A stretch of DNA of 64,000 nt from an uncultured Synechococcus sp. (GCA_913057985.1 CAJXPL010000001.1:1-64000), one strand, 5' to 3'; shown: positions 9,159 to 20,388, counted from the stretch's first letter. Notes: a model not told the origin generated them from the letters alone. Numbers and translations are program-made.

Positions 9159-9572
9159 ATGACAACCCTCAACAGCAAGCTTCAACTGGCCCTGATCAAC
9201 CGCAAGAAGGGTAAAAATCTGCTTCAGAAGGGCTTCACCCTTGTGGAGCTGATGATCGTGATCGTGATAGTTGGCATCCTCTCGGCAGTAGCCCTACCGA
9301 ACTTTATTGGGCAAAGAGACAAGGCAAAGCTATCTGCCTGGAACGCTCAAGCAGACAACATTGTAAAAGCTTGTGAGGTAGCCAATATCGATGAAGCAGC
9401 AAGCCTTGTCGCAGACTCAGAGGTATCCAGACTCATCACCAACTCAGACGCGGAGGTGGTTACAACTGGCGTCACCGCAACAGCCTGCGTTGTAACAATC
9501 CCAGATACCCCAGCAGCCGTAACAACCGCTGGAAGCTACACAATGTTTGGAGCCAAAACCCCTGCATCATGA
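9159..9572 (+). CDS. Type IV pilin, PilA-like major subunit (copy 1)
   Basis: A 137-residue prepilin. A 25-residue leader ending in LLQKG is followed by FTLVELMIVIVIVGILSAVA and PNFIGQRDKAK, the classic PilA N-terminal helix. The head has two cysteines (KACEVA and TACVV) that could form the pilin disulfide. The first 35 mature residues are nearly the same as in the copy at 10318, while the heads differ. It is expected to be a main pilus fibre subunit. Confidence 0.9.
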   Translation: MTTLNSKLQLALINRKKGKNLLQKGFTLVELMIVIVIVGILSAVALPNFIGQRDKAKLSAWNAQADNIVKACEVANIDEAASLVADSEVSRLITNSDAEVVTTGVTATACVVTIPDTPAAVTTAGSYTMFGAKTPAS

Positions 9573-9696
9573 TGAATTCTGGAAAAACGAGCAAACACAG
9601 ACCAGTCATACGAATTAAGTCAACATCATTGGGCAAGTGCGCACAATTCACTGATTGCCCATGAAATCGACTTAGGCATTCGGGACAAACACAGAT

Positions 9697-9727
9697 CAAG
9701 GGCTGCAAACTCAAACTTCAGCCCTTG
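9697..9727 (+). terminator. Hairpin after pilA copy 1
   Basis: A perfect 9-bp stem (CAAGGGCTG / CAGCCCTTG) with a 13-nt loop lies 125 bp after the pilA stop. There is no strong T-run, so it may be a weak terminator or a 3'-end stabiliser for the abundant pilin mRNA. Confidence 0.45.
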
Positions 9728-9846
9728 GCTTTGATTGACTCCCAAACAAGAAGTCCTGCCAGAAAAACAAAAGCACGAATAATACCAAGAAAAACTTAAA
9801 ATCACCTTTTGCCAAAACTAAAATTGATTATGGAAAACAGGCAACA

Positions 9847-10167
9847 TTGAAAAAGCACAAAAAGGAAAATCAAAGACAAGGATTTACCATCACGGAATTA
9901 ATTATTGCATCAGCAATTATGAGCATTTTATCCGCGATTGCAATTCCAAATTATATTGCTCAATTATGTCGACCCAAATCAAGCGAGGCACACACAACAG
10001 TCAGCTCAATAAACACAATCATTACAGCCTTCGTTGACGAAACAAGTGAGCTATCAACGACATAGAACGAACTCACCAGTATCGCAGCAATCACGACCAA
10101 AGACGCTCCCCATGAAATCAGAATTGGAAGGCAAAATACTCATAACAAGGAAAGAGATAAGTATTAA
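9847..10167 (+). pseudogene. Minor pilin pseudogene with Trp-to-amber mutation
   Basis: From TTG 9847 the frame gives a leader ending RQG, then FTITELIIASAIMSILSAIA and PNYIAQ. It aligns without gaps to the intact pilin at 11028 over the first 62 mature residues. At residue 62 the intact gene has Trp, and here there is TAG (10063-10065). Homology continues past the stop (NELTSIAAITTKD against DNLDDIAAVMTDT), then fades into AT-rich sequence, with a TAA at 10165. The simplest reading is TGG to TAG followed by loss of the 3' half. Confidence 0.8.
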
Positions 10168-10317
10168 TAATTATCGACCTCGTCCGCGCAACGGAACCCA
10201 ATCCATGCATTATCGCATATCACAAATAATTATTACCAACCAAATCCCTCACTCAACCCAAACAATCAACTCACCAACTACTAATCAAAAAACATTCGAT
10301 TGAATCAGGATAGAAGC

Positions 10318-10740
10318 ATGCACAAAGCACAAATGAAAGCAGCTCCACAAAAAGGCTTCACTCTTGTGGAGCTGATGATCGTGATCGTGATCGTTGGCAT
10401 TCTCTCTGCCGTTGCGCTGCCGAACTTCCTGAGTCAAACCAACAAAGCACGGGCAACAGAAGGAAAGCAGCAGGTAGCCACGATTCTCAAGCAGGCAGGC
10501 GCTCTTTACGTCGAAACAGGAGCGATCACTGCTGCCAACTGCACGGAAATTGACGATACTTTAATCGCTGGATTGAATGACGGCTCACTGAAGAACAAAT
10601 ACGAATTGCCGTCTAATTGTGCCGCCGACGCAGCCACAATGACAGTGACAGCAACAGGAGCCAATGATAACTACCCAGATGGAACTGGAGTCATCACCTT
10701 TAACACTGGCGGCACAACCATCACAGGGTTTAACAGTTAA
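10318..10740 (+). CDS. Type IV pilin, PilA-like major subunit (copy 2)
   Basis: A 140-residue prepilin from ATG 10318 (an in-frame TTG at 10300 is possible). The leader MHKAQMKAAPQKG is followed by FTLVELMIVIVIVGILSAVA and PNFLSQTNKARATEGKQQV. The head has two cysteines (AANCTEI, PSNCAAD) and is rich in Thr, Gly and Asn, typical of an exposed fibre subunit. A strong terminator follows directly. Same role as the 9159 gene, with a different surface. Confidence 0.9.
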   Translation: MHKAQMKAAPQKGFTLVELMIVIVIVGILSAVALPNFLSQTNKARATEGKQQVATILKQAGALYVETGAITAANCTEIDDTLIAGLNDGSLKNKYELPSNCAADAATMTVTATGANDNYPDGTGVITFNTGGTTITGFNS

Positions 10741-10790
10741 TAAAGCTACTAATCCTATTACTAACCGCGCATAACAACATTAGGCAGCAA

Positions 10791-10816
10791 AGCCCCCTCT
10801 TTCGGGGGCTTTTTTA
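10791..10816 (+). terminator. Rho-independent terminator after pilA copy 2
   Basis: A 7-bp stem (AGCCCCC / GGGGGCT) with a 6-nt loop is followed by a T-run. It lies 50 bp after the pilin stop and separates this unit from the next pilin genes. Confidence 0.85.
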
Positions 10817-11027
10817 TTGAAAGCGCTCCAGAAAGCACTCGTGTCAGCAAACAAAATATGACAAAGCCATTGAGCAAAAGAAGCAACTTAAACCGCTATC
10901 CATTCACCAAGGCCTGCCAAGGCTCCAACAAGTCAAACGCCCCTAAGTCAACTTCAAAAGACAACTTATGATGACTTCTCAGCAATTCCTCATCCAGAAA
11001 GACTAGTTCCAGGCATAAAATCAAAAA

Positions 11028-11537
11028 ATGATCACAAAATCACTCTCTAAAAGTAAATGTTGTAGTGATAGCGAAACTAATGGTATTTCCCTGACCGAAC
11101 TCTTGGTCGCAATGGCCATTCTCGGCATCCTCAGCAGCATCGCCCTTCCCAACTACATGAATCAGATGCGCCGCACCCGCCAGCGGGAGACCGAGACGAT
11201 CGTCTCGCAAGTGATGATCCAGGTGGCTGCCCACAGTGATGAATACGGCATCAACGCTGAGGGCTGGGACAACCTCGATGACATTGCAGCTGTGATGACC
11301 GACACCGGCACTGCATCCGGCGGAACCTTCTCCACCATCACCTTGCCGGGTGGAAATTACAGCCTCGATATCAAGGGCCCATCCGGCAACGATTACATCG
11401 TCACCGCCACTCCGACGGACACCAACTCCAGCACTTTCAACGTGCTCGGCTGCATCAATGTGAGCACCGGAGCCAGCAACATTCAAGCCGGGGATAGCAC
11501 CACAGCCGCTGTCGAAGCCGATCTCACCTGCCCCTAA
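11028..11537 (+). CDS. Type IV pilin-like protein (PilE/FimU-like minor pilin)
   Basis: A 169-residue prepilin: leader ending SETNG, then ISLTELLVAMAILGILSSIA and PNYMNQMRRTRQRETETIV. The head contains the Gly/Thr-rich block TITLPGGNYSLDIKGPSG and two cysteines (VLGCINV, DLTCP). It is the intact relative of the pseudogene at 9847. It is followed after 12 bp by the large PilX-like gene, so they probably form one operon. Confidence 0.85.
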   Translation: MITKSLSKSKCCSDSETNGISLTELLVAMAILGILSSIALPNYMNQMRRTRQRETETIVSQVMIQVAAHSDEYGINAEGWDNLDDIAAVMTDTGTASGGTFSTITLPGGNYSLDIKGPSGNDYIVTATPTDTNSSTFNVLGCINVSTGASNIQAGDSTTAAVEADLTCP

Positions 11538-11549
11538 GCACGTCGCACC

Positions 11550-13271
11550 ATGACCCACTCCCGCCACCAGCGTCGATCCCCGGTCCCTCCTGTTGCGCTG
11601 CACAGCAAGCCCAGACAGGAACAGGGCATCGCCATGATGATCACGCTGATGGTGGGGATGCTGCTGCTGGCAGCCGGCACCGGTCTGCTGTCAAGGATGC
11701 TGATGGCCCGCAAGCTGGGTGCTGCCGAGAGCTATCAGCAGATGGCAGAAGCGGCAGCCCTGAATGGCTTCAACCGCATCCTTGGCACCCTGAACAAGAA
11801 CAGCGAGACGGACTACCGCGGCTACCTGCTCAGTGTTGACAATGCCGAGCCGGTCAATTCCTCCGATGCCTGGCCCTGGGAGACGGTGGCCCTCTCCACT
11901 GACGCAGCGCCTCCCCTGGAGGAACTCTGCACCAGCACCAGCAATGGCTTGCCGGCATCCGCTCCCAACAGCTGGCCACGCAGTCAGCTTCAGATCACCA
12001 GCGGCGCATCACAGCGCGACGACGGTCGAGGGGCGATTCAACTTTATTACCGCCTGAGAACTTACAAGAGCCCCGAAAACACCCAGGGGGAAGGCATCTT
12101 CCAAGTGGAAGGAGTCGTGCAAAGAGAGAATCAGACCGGAGACGATGACTACCTCGCGCGCTCTCTGTTAACGCGATCCCTCTATGTGCAATCGATCGTG
12201 GCGGGAGCAGACAACTGGGCAGTGATGGGGGGGCACCACATGCAACTCGGGGAGTCCAGCATCACCGATGAGAACGGTGGTGAAGGCTCCGGCCAGATCC
12301 TGCTGGATGTGGATACGGCAACTGCCGTTGATGTGAGCCGTTGCAGCGATAATGCCTACAAAACATCGCTGGTGAATGCGACGGCCAGCAGCCTGGGCGC
12401 CAAGGTGTGGCCCACCCTGAATCGGGGCTTACCCCTGCCCTCGCTGTTTGATCAAGACGGTGCCGTTGATTCCGACGACAACGGCGATCCGAGGCTCTGG
12501 AGTTTTGACGACAGTCCTGAACCGGACGACGCCGGGACAACCGTCCGCACGGACGCCAGCGCAAGTTTCCATTCCCAGTGCCCGAACGACGAGATCGTCT
12601 GTGTGCGCTCCCAGAACAGCAGCAGCTTCAGCACTCCAGCGGGTGTCACGGTCGCGAACGATGCCATCACCATCCACGCCGATGACATCTGCAGGAATCA
12701 GACCAGTTTCGAATGCCACATGTATGTGGAACATCTGGATCTGCGCAACACCCGGTTACTGATCGAGAACAGCGTCCGACCCGTGGTGCTGCATCTGGAG
12801 AAACCCCTCAACGACACCATCAATCCCAACCTCAGCGGCATGATTCAGCTGCGCAGCGGCAGCGTGCTCTGCGGCGTCAACAACGACAGCAGCAACTGCA
12901 ACCAGCAACCGGAACGGCTGGTGATCAGTGCCGGTGCCGGCAACACCGGCATGGGCTGCATCAACATGCCCCACACGGTGCGCTGGGAAGGCGACACGCT
13001 GGACACCTCCAGCCTTCCTCACGCCATTGTTCATCTGCCAAGGGGCATTGTCAGGCCACTGAGTGATGCGGCCCTGAACGGGGTGATCTGGGCCCACAGC
13101 ATCTGTGCCGACAACGGCGACATTCAATTGATCACCTCCACCAGCAACGGCACGGTGATCCGCGCAGCAGACACGCTCTGGCAATGGAGCGACAAGGGGT
13201 TTCCCGGCTATGGGCGCATGGTGACCCGTGGCATCCGCGGCACGGGCTTTGACACCTTCGAGCGCTGGTGA
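11550..13271 (+). CDS. Large PilX-like pilus protein, 573 aa
   Basis: The N terminus (PRQEQGIAMMITLMVGMLLLAA) is a PilX-like class III signal and helix without Glu +5. A 540-residue exported region follows, much larger than normal PilX (about 150-200 residues). The extra part is rich in Asn, Asp and Ser with several paired cysteines (CSDNAY, CPNDEIVC, CRNQTSFEC, CGVNNDSSNC). I do not recognise a catalytic domain. It could be a tip or adhesin subunit. Operon partner of the flanking minor pilins. Confidence 0.7.
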   Translation: MTHSRHQRRSPVPPVALHSKPRQEQGIAMMITLMVGMLLLAAGTGLLSRMLMARKLGAAESYQQMAEAAALNGFNRILGTLNKNSETDYRGYLLSVDNAEPVNSSDAWPWETVALSTDAAPPLEELCTSTSNGLPASAPNSWPRSQLQITSGASQRDDGRGAIQLYYRLRTYKSPENTQGEGIFQVEGVVQRENQTGDDDYLARSLLTRSLYVQSIVAGADNWAVMGGHHMQLGESSITDENGGEGSGQILLDVDTATAVDVSRCSDNAYKTSLVNATASSLGAKVWPTLNRGLPLPSLFDQDGAVDSDDNGDPRLWSFDDSPEPDDAGTTVRTDASASFHSQCPNDEIVCVRSQNSSSFSTPAGVTVANDAITIHADDICRNQTSFECHMYVEHLDLRNTRLLIENSVRPVVLHLEKPLNDTINPNLSGMIQLRSGSVLCGVNNDSSNCNQQPERLVISAGAGNTGMGCINMPHTVRWEGDTLDTSSLPHAIVHLPRGIVRPLSDAALNGVIWAHSICADNGDIQLITSTSNGTVIRAADTLWQWSDKGFPGYGRMVTRGIRGTGFDTFERW

Positions 13272-13439
13272 TGCCGACTCGATTTCAGCCAAATCTCAGC
13301 CAATCCTGAAACAACACCAAGCAACCTCTGACCACCATCCAAGTCACGGCGGGAGCTTCAACAAGAGGATGAAGAGGTTAAGAATCTCCTCATCAGAGAT
13401 TGAATCTCCAACGGTCGGCATCCAGGAGGTGAGGCCTCG

Positions 13440-13961
13440 ATGCATGCCAGTCTCGGCCGGAAAGCCTCTCAATCTGGAAGCATCTTCCAGCAGGGATTCA
13501 CCCTGGTGGAAGTGATGGTTGCCGGTGTGATCATGGTTCTGGTGATGGCAGCCGTCAGCCGGTTAAGCATCACAGCCCTCAGCAGTGGCTCCAATCAGGC
13601 CAAACGCGAACGGATCGAAGCCGCCATCAACAACAACATCCACATGCTGCAGAAAGAAGACAGCTATCTCCGCCTTGAGGCCCTTGGCAGTGAACAGGAG
13701 CGCAAGGATGCCTGCAATGCTCCAGCTGAGACCCTGGCCAGAGTGCTGGGCGACCGGGTGGCACCCCCCACCGTTGACGACATCAATCAAACCATCACAC
13801 GTGATTTCGTTCCAACCAACGACAGTGGCCTTGATCTTCTGATCGTGGAATATTCATTCATCGCCCCAAAAAATCAAGAAAAAAACCAGAACTACAAGGA
13901 ACGACGCACCATTGAATTGAACCCCAACTTCACCTCAAAGTGCTACACAACAGGCGCCTGA
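13440..13961 (+). CDS. PilV-like minor pilin
   Basis: A 173-residue prepilin: leader MHASLGRKASQSGSIFQQG, then FTLVEVMVAGVIMVLVMAAV. The start ATG at 13440 is preceded by a strong Shine-Dalgarno (AGGAGGTGAG at proper spacing). The head is hydrophilic with two cysteines (KDACNAP, SKCYT). The stop and the next start overlap as TGATG, indicating coupling. Confidence 0.82.
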   Translation: MHASLGRKASQSGSIFQQGFTLVEVMVAGVIMVLVMAAVSRLSITALSSGSNQAKRERIEAAINNNIHMLQKEDSYLRLEALGSEQERKDACNAPAETLARVLGDRVAPPTVDDINQTITRDFVPTNDSGLDLLIVEYSFIAPKNQEKNQNYKERRTIELNPNFTSKCYTTGA

Positions 13962-14602
13962 TGCCTTCGCATCGGGGAACATCCAAAGGCTTCACGTTAG
14001 TCGAGCTCGTGATCACAACGATCATCATCTCGATGATCTCGGCGTGGGCTCTCCCGAATTTCAACCGTCGAATCCGGCAAGGAGAAGTCGACCGCTACAC
14101 CCAAACAATCGAAACAGGCCTGTTCAGCCTGCGCAATCAGCTGGGAATCACGAGAAACAACTGCACCTTGCATTTCTCCAGCAGGAATCGTTATCAAAGC
14201 CCCTGGAACTTGCTGGAACTCCAGCAACCCAATGGCAGCGCAGCAACAGACAAGAGAATCAGCTGCAGTGGATCCAGCCTTGGAGAAGAGATTGACAACC
14301 TCAATGGGCTCCCTGCAAGTTACAGACTGATTCAACGAGAAGGGACAGCCGAGAACAATGCGGTGGAAGTTGCCGTATCCACCAATTCGTTCGAATTATC
14401 ACCACCGGGCATGAGCGTGGATACCGGAGAGCTCACCATTCGAATTCGCTCACTCAGCCAAAACAACTCCGACACTCAGAGTCAGAACAGGAGCCGCTTG
14501 ATCACGCGGTGCATCAAGATGTCGGGCACTGGATTCATCATGAGCGGTAACTGGGACGATCAAAACAATCAGTGCATTCCCAGGCAAAAGCAGACATCAT
14601 GA
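13961..14602 (+). CDS. GspH/FimT-like minor pilin
   Basis: A 213-residue prepilin from ATG 13961: leader MPSHRGTSKG, then FTLVELVITTIIISMISAWA and PNFNRRIRQGEVDRYTQ. The longer frame at 13940 would give an unnecessary extension. The head has four cysteines (NNCTLHF, ISCSG, TRCIK, NQCIP). Coupled to the PilV-like gene by TGATG. Confidence 0.8.
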   Translation: MPSHRGTSKGFTLVELVITTIIISMISAWALPNFNRRIRQGEVDRYTQTIETGLFSLRNQLGITRNNCTLHFSSRNRYQSPWNLLELQQPNGSAATDKRISCSGSSLGEEIDNLNGLPASYRLIQREGTAENNAVEVAVSTNSFELSPPGMSVDTGELTIRIRSLSQNNSDTQSQNRSRLITRCIKMSGTGFIMSGNWDDQNNQCIPRQKQTS

Positions 14603-14714
14603 AGATCTCAGACAACACTCATCACGGGTTCAACGACTGAATCACGAATTTAGTGATGATTGATTCATCAAAACTGCATGAGGCGACCAGCTCAAACTGT
14701 TCCCCTGAGGTGTT

Positions 14715-16325
14715 ATGCAAAGCCTTACAGAAGCCATGGTGGCAGGTGTTATCACCAGCTTGATCGTGTCTTCATCGGCGCTTTCCCTGCAATCAACAGC
14801 AAAACTGATTCGAAGCTCAGGCGATCAAGCCACACTGCGCCAGAACACGGTCAATGGCTTACGACTGATGCGCTCTGAGGTGGAACGCAGCTTGCACATC
14901 ATCGTCGACAATGCGGATGGGTTCCCGGAGAGCAAGCAACACCTCAGCCTTCAGAATCCTCAATACCAGGAAACACTGAGTGAATGCACACTGTTAGCAG
15001 GCACGCGCAGTTTCAAACCCTTATTCGCCGTCAACATGGCGGAACTGGTCAAGCCGGTGGTGTATGCGATGAGCACCAATTCGGATGGCTTTGGCTACAG
15101 CATTCAGCGCTGTGGGCCACCCCTGAACCCAGATGGACGATACAACGAAACGGAGGAGTTATTTCTCTCCACCACCCTCAATAACATCGCGAGCCTTCCC
15201 TGCACCAGCAGCGATCCAGACGCATGTCCAGACCCCAAACCCATCACCGATGTTCTGGAGGCCATTGATTTTCGCTTCTCCCAGGGATTAACACCCATCC
15301 GCCAGGTTCAAGAGCCAGCTCTGAGGCTCGAAACCGATTCAAACTTCAAGCTGGTGAAGTTCGTGGATCCCACGGCAGAAAATGATTCGGTGAAGGAAAG
15401 CTATCTCGTCAAACAGACAGCCACCGAGCAAACCGCCAAGCAAAACATTCACTTCGTGGCGTTCGCTCGCGCTGATAAACGGATCACCAGTGGCGACGAT
15501 TCAGGGGATGGTGGCATCCTCAGTGGTGCTTTCTTCCAGAACATCACCAGCAACAACGTTCGGTTCGCGATCGACGGATCAGGCTCCATGAGTGCTTGCG
15601 TGATGTGGGGCGATGGCTATGGCCCCCGCCGCACGTTCTACGACCCCAAAAAGAAGCGTTACCAGGAAACCAGCCGGATCTGCTCGCTCACCCGCATGGA
15701 AGCTCTGATCAGCGAGATGACCATGATCATTGGAGCCCTGTCCGACAACACCAAGATCGGCATCACATCTTTCAGTTCCAATGGCTATTCCAACCACAAA
15801 TCGTGGGAAGCCTCGGAAACAAACTTGGTCAGGCTGGGTGATGAAGGCCAGCGCGATGCTGCGATCGACTTTGTCAACACCCTCGATGACCAGAAAGTGA
15901 CGATCTGGGGTGGAACGGATCCCTGGAATGCCATTCAGCAAGGCTTCGACGACACGGAAACCGACACTCTTTATCTACTCACCGATGGTGAACCCAATCG
16001 GGATCCCCAGGGCGGCAAATGGAAGAAGAATGACCACGTGAGAACCGCCGAGCTCTATGCCTCGAACAATGAGGGGCGCACCCATGAGAGCCAGAATCAG
16101 CCCCTCATCGTGAACACGACGTCGATCGGCCTTCAATCCAACTGGCTCGAGGAGCTCGCGGCACTCACCAATGGCAGTTACAACCAGATCGACCAGGAAT
16201 CAATCGAAAGAGCCAACAACGGCCATGGCAACAACCAGGGCTTCTGCGACCCGAGTAACCCAAGCGCCAATTTTGATCACTGCAACGGTGATGACGACAT
16301 CGAACTCACCGGCAAGACTCCCTGA
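14715..16325 (+). CDS. Pilin-like protein with a C-terminal von Willebrand A domain
   Basis: A 536-residue protein. It starts MQSLTEAMVAGVITSLIVS, which matches a PilW-type mature pilin helix with Glu +5 but lacks a leader; an in-frame TGA is three codons upstream of ATG 14715. About 250 residues of PilW-like head follow. A vWA domain begins near residue 280 with an intact MIDAS: FAIDGSGSMS, GITSFSS, then WGGTDPWNAI and LYLLTDGEPN. vWA domains bind ligands through a metal ion, and tip proteins such as PilC/PilY1 and some pilins use them for adhesion. It is the last gene of the pilin cluster and probably a tip adhesin. Confidence 0.82.
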   Translation: MQSLTEAMVAGVITSLIVSSSALSLQSTAKLIRSSGDQATLRQNTVNGLRLMRSEVERSLHIIVDNADGFPESKQHLSLQNPQYQETLSECTLLAGTRSFKPLFAVNMAELVKPVVYAMSTNSDGFGYSIQRCGPPLNPDGRYNETEELFLSTTLNNIASLPCTSSDPDACPDPKPITDVLEAIDFRFSQGLTPIRQVQEPALRLETDSNFKLVKFVDPTAENDSVKESYLVKQTATEQTAKQNIHFVAFARADKRITSGDDSGDGGILSGAFFQNITSNNVRFAIDGSGSMSACVMWGDGYGPRRTFYDPKKKRYQETSRICSLTRMEALISEMTMIIGALSDNTKIGITSFSSNGYSNHKSWEASETNLVRLGDEGQRDAAIDFVNTLDDQKVTIWGGTDPWNAIQQGFDDTETDTLYLLTDGEPNRDPQGGKWKKNDHVRTAELYASNNEGRTHESQNQPLIVNTTSIGLQSNWLEELAALTNGSYNQIDQESIERANNGHGNNQGFCDPSNPSANFDHCNGDDDIELTGKTP

Positions 16326-16343
16326 GTCGACTGAACGGGGACA

Positions 16344-18158
<1,815 letters not shown>

Positions 18159-18229
18159 GCAGCGGCGGAATCCCGTCTCGGGTCCAGTAAGCGTCCTTGC
18201 CACAATCCTAAGGAGCGGCACCAGTGCTG

Positions 18230-18550
18230 ATGAGCCATCCCTGGACCCTGCTGCTGCTGGCGATCAGCGCTGAAGTGATCGGCACCTCCTGCCTGAGGCT
18301 GTCGGAGGGCATGACCCGACCGCTGCCCACCCTGCTGGTGTTCAGCGCCTATGGCCTAGCGATGTCCCTCCTCTCCAAGGTGGTGTTGAGCATTCCTCTG
18401 GGGATCACCTATGCCCTGTGGAGCGGCATCGGCACCGTGGTGATCGTGCTGGTGGGACGCTTTGCCTACAGCCAGATGCTCCAGCCCGCGCAGTTGATCG
18501 GAATTGGCCTGATCACCGCCGGTGTGGTGCTGGTGAATCTGGGGGAATGA
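18230..18550 (+). CDS. Small multidrug resistance (SMR) family transporter
   Basis: A 106-residue protein with four TM helices. The conserved membrane glutamate is in [20 protein letters not shown], and [16 protein letters not shown] in helix 3 is typical of EmrE/QacE/SugE proteins. These exchange protons for cationic drugs or guanidinium. ATG 18230 is used; a GTG lies two codons upstream. Divergent from lepA. Confidence 0.88.
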   Translation: MSHPWTLLLLAISAEVIGTSCLRLSEGMTRPLPTLLVFSAYGLAMSLLSKVVLSIPLGITYALWSGIGTVVIVLVGRFAYSQMLQPAQLIGIGLITAGVVLVNLGE

Positions 18551-18553
18551 GCC

Positions 18554-20092
18554 TCAGGCGGTGAGCCCCAGCAAGGCATCGCTGCGCTCCCGCATCTGAT
18601 GCAGCACCTGCGGATCCTGCTGAGGATCCTCTTGGATGCTGGGCAACAGGGCTAGCAACCGCTGCTGCCAGGCCTCGCTGTCGAGCCGTTGCTTGAAGCA
18701 GCGCTGCAGCACCTCCAACATGATTGTCACCGCCGTGCTGGCACCCGGGGAGGCTCCCAGCAACGCCGCCAACGAGCCATCCCCGGAGGCCACCACCTCC
18801 GTGCCCAGCTGCAGCCGCCCGCCCTGCTTGCTGCGTTTGATGATCTGCACCCGCTGGCCCGCCACCGAGAGGGTCCAGTCTTCGGCGCAGGCGGTGGGCA
18901 TGAACTGCTGCAGCGCCTCATGCCGCTCTGCTGGGCTCTGGCGCAGCTGATTGATCAGGTACTGCACCAGTTCGAAGTTGGTGGCACCCACCTGCAGCAT
19001 CGGCACCAGATTGGTGGCGCGCACGGAAGCGGGCAGATCCAGCAGGGAGCCCTGTTTGAGGAACTTGCTGCTGAAGCCGGCAAAGGGGCCGAACAACAGC
19101 GAACGCTTGCCATCAATCCAGCGGGTGTCGAGGTGGGGCACCGACATCGGTGGAGCCCCCACCGCCGCCTTGCCGTAAACCTTGGCCCGCTGACGATCGG
19201 CCAGCTGGGCATCACCGCAGACGAGCCAAAGGCCGCTCACCGGGAAACCAGCGAAATCAGCCGCCTCCGGAATCCCGGAGCGTTGCAAGAGCGGCAGGGC
19301 ACCACCCCCGGCACCAAGGAAGACAAAGGGAGCCCGCACCTCTTTTTTGCCGGAGGGACCTTTGAGCACCACACGCCAGTCGGCCTCGGTCATGTCGCTG
19401 CGGCGCAGACGTTTGAGGTCGTGCACCTGGGTGCCGTACTCCACGCTGAGCGCTCCGCCGTTTTGCAACGGCATCAGATAGGCCCGGGTGAGGCTGCCGA
19501 AATCAACGTCGGTGCCCCGATTTATGCGCGTGGCCGCCACCGGCTGCTTGAGATCACGGCCCGCCATCACCAGGGGCATCCATTCGGTGAGCTCGCTCTG
19601 GTCTTCGCTCCAGCGCATCCGCGCAAAGGCCGGCAGCTCCTTCAGCTGGCTGTAGCGCTGACGCAGAAAGGCGATGTTCTCCGGCGTCCACACGGCGCTG
19701 ATGTGAGCCGCCTGGTGGAGGAAGCTGCTGGTGTCGAGGCCGCCACGCTCCTGCAGCGAACCCCAGAACTCAAGGCTGCGTTCAAACGAGGCATTGATGG
19801 CCACCGCCTTGGCCGTCGCGACCGTGCCATCTGCCTGCATCGGGGTGTAGTTCAGCTCACAGTTGGCGGCATGGCCGGTACCGGCGTTGTTCACCGCTGC
19901 GCTGCTCTCCAGAGCAGGCGCTTCGAGGCGCTCCACCAGAAGAATCCGCAACTGCGGATCGAGTTCGTGCAGCAGCGCCGCCAGGGTGGCACTCATGATT
20001 CCGGCGCCCACCAGCACGGCGTCGTAACGGGCCTCTGGGTTGAACGAACCGTCGTGCTGCACCGGAGCTGGAGGGTTAACCGCTCTCGTCAC
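18554..20092 (-). CDS. mqo: Malate:quinone oxidoreductase
   Basis: A 512-residue FAD protein. An N-terminal dinucleotide fold (DAVLVGAGIMSATLAALLHE) is followed by the Mqo-family blocks SSAAVNNAGTGHAANCELNY, RTPENIAF-like residues and FLGAGGGALPLLQ. It oxidises malate to oxaloacetate with quinone reduction at the membrane. The start is GTG 20092. It converges with the SMR gene, 3 bp apart. Confidence 0.94.
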   Translation of the reverse strand: MTRAVNPPAPVQHDGSFNPEARYDAVLVGAGIMSATLAALLHELDPQLRILLVERLEAPALESSAAVNNAGTGHAANCELNYTPMQADGTVATAKAVAINASFERSLEFWGSLQERGGLDTSSFLHQAAHISAVWTPENIAFLRQRYSQLKELPAFARMRWSEDQSELTEWMPLVMAGRDLKQPVAATRINRGTDVDFGSLTRAYLMPLQNGGALSVEYGTQVHDLKRLRRSDMTEADWRVVLKGPSGKKEVRAPFVFLGAGGGALPLLQRSGIPEAADFAGFPVSGLWLVCGDAQLADRQRAKVYGKAAVGAPPMSVPHLDTRWIDGKRSLLFGPFAGFSSKFLKQGSLLDLPASVRATNLVPMLQVGATNFELVQYLINQLRQSPAERHEALQQFMPTACAEDWTLSVAGQRVQIIKRSKQGGRLQLGTEVVASGDGSLAALLGASPGASTAVTIMLEVLQRCFKQRLDSEAWQQRLLALLPSIQEDPQQDPQVLHQMRERSDALLGLTA

Positions 20093-20142
20093 CCTATGGG
20101 GCCACTCCGTAACCTTGTGGCGTTGATGTCTGTTTCATCCCG

Positions 20143-20388
20143 ATGAGCACTGAAACCATGGCCCTCACACTTGAGAACGTGGAGAAGGTGCTGGATGAGC
20201 TGCGCCCTTTCCTGATGGCCGACGGCGGCAACGTCGAAGTGGTGGAACTGGACGGCCCGATCGTGAAGGTGCGCCTGCAGGGAGCCTGCGGCAGTTGCCC
20301 CAGCAGCACGATGACCTTGAAGATGGGCATCGAGCGCAAGATGCGCGAATCGATCCCTGAAGTGAGTGAAGTGGTGCAGGTGCTCTGA
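20143..20388 (+). CDS. NifU-like Fe-S cluster scaffold (Nfu)
   Basis: An 81-residue NifU C-terminal domain protein. It has [20 protein letters not shown] and the cluster-binding CGSC motif (residues 49-52) in GACGSCPSS. In cyanobacteria this small Nfu is the main scaffold for [4Fe-4S] clusters, including those for photosystem I. ATG 20143 or 20158 could be used. The stop overlaps the CTG start of the next gene. Confidence 0.93.
   Translation: MSTETMALTLENVEKVLDELRPFLMADGGNVEVVELDGPIVKVRLQGACGSCPSSTMTLKMGIERKMRESIPEVSEVVQVL

Noticed and set aside
18689-20146. 485-codon plus-strand frame opposite mqo
   Set aside because: Antisense shadow; His/Gln/Gly-rich composition, mqo is clear.
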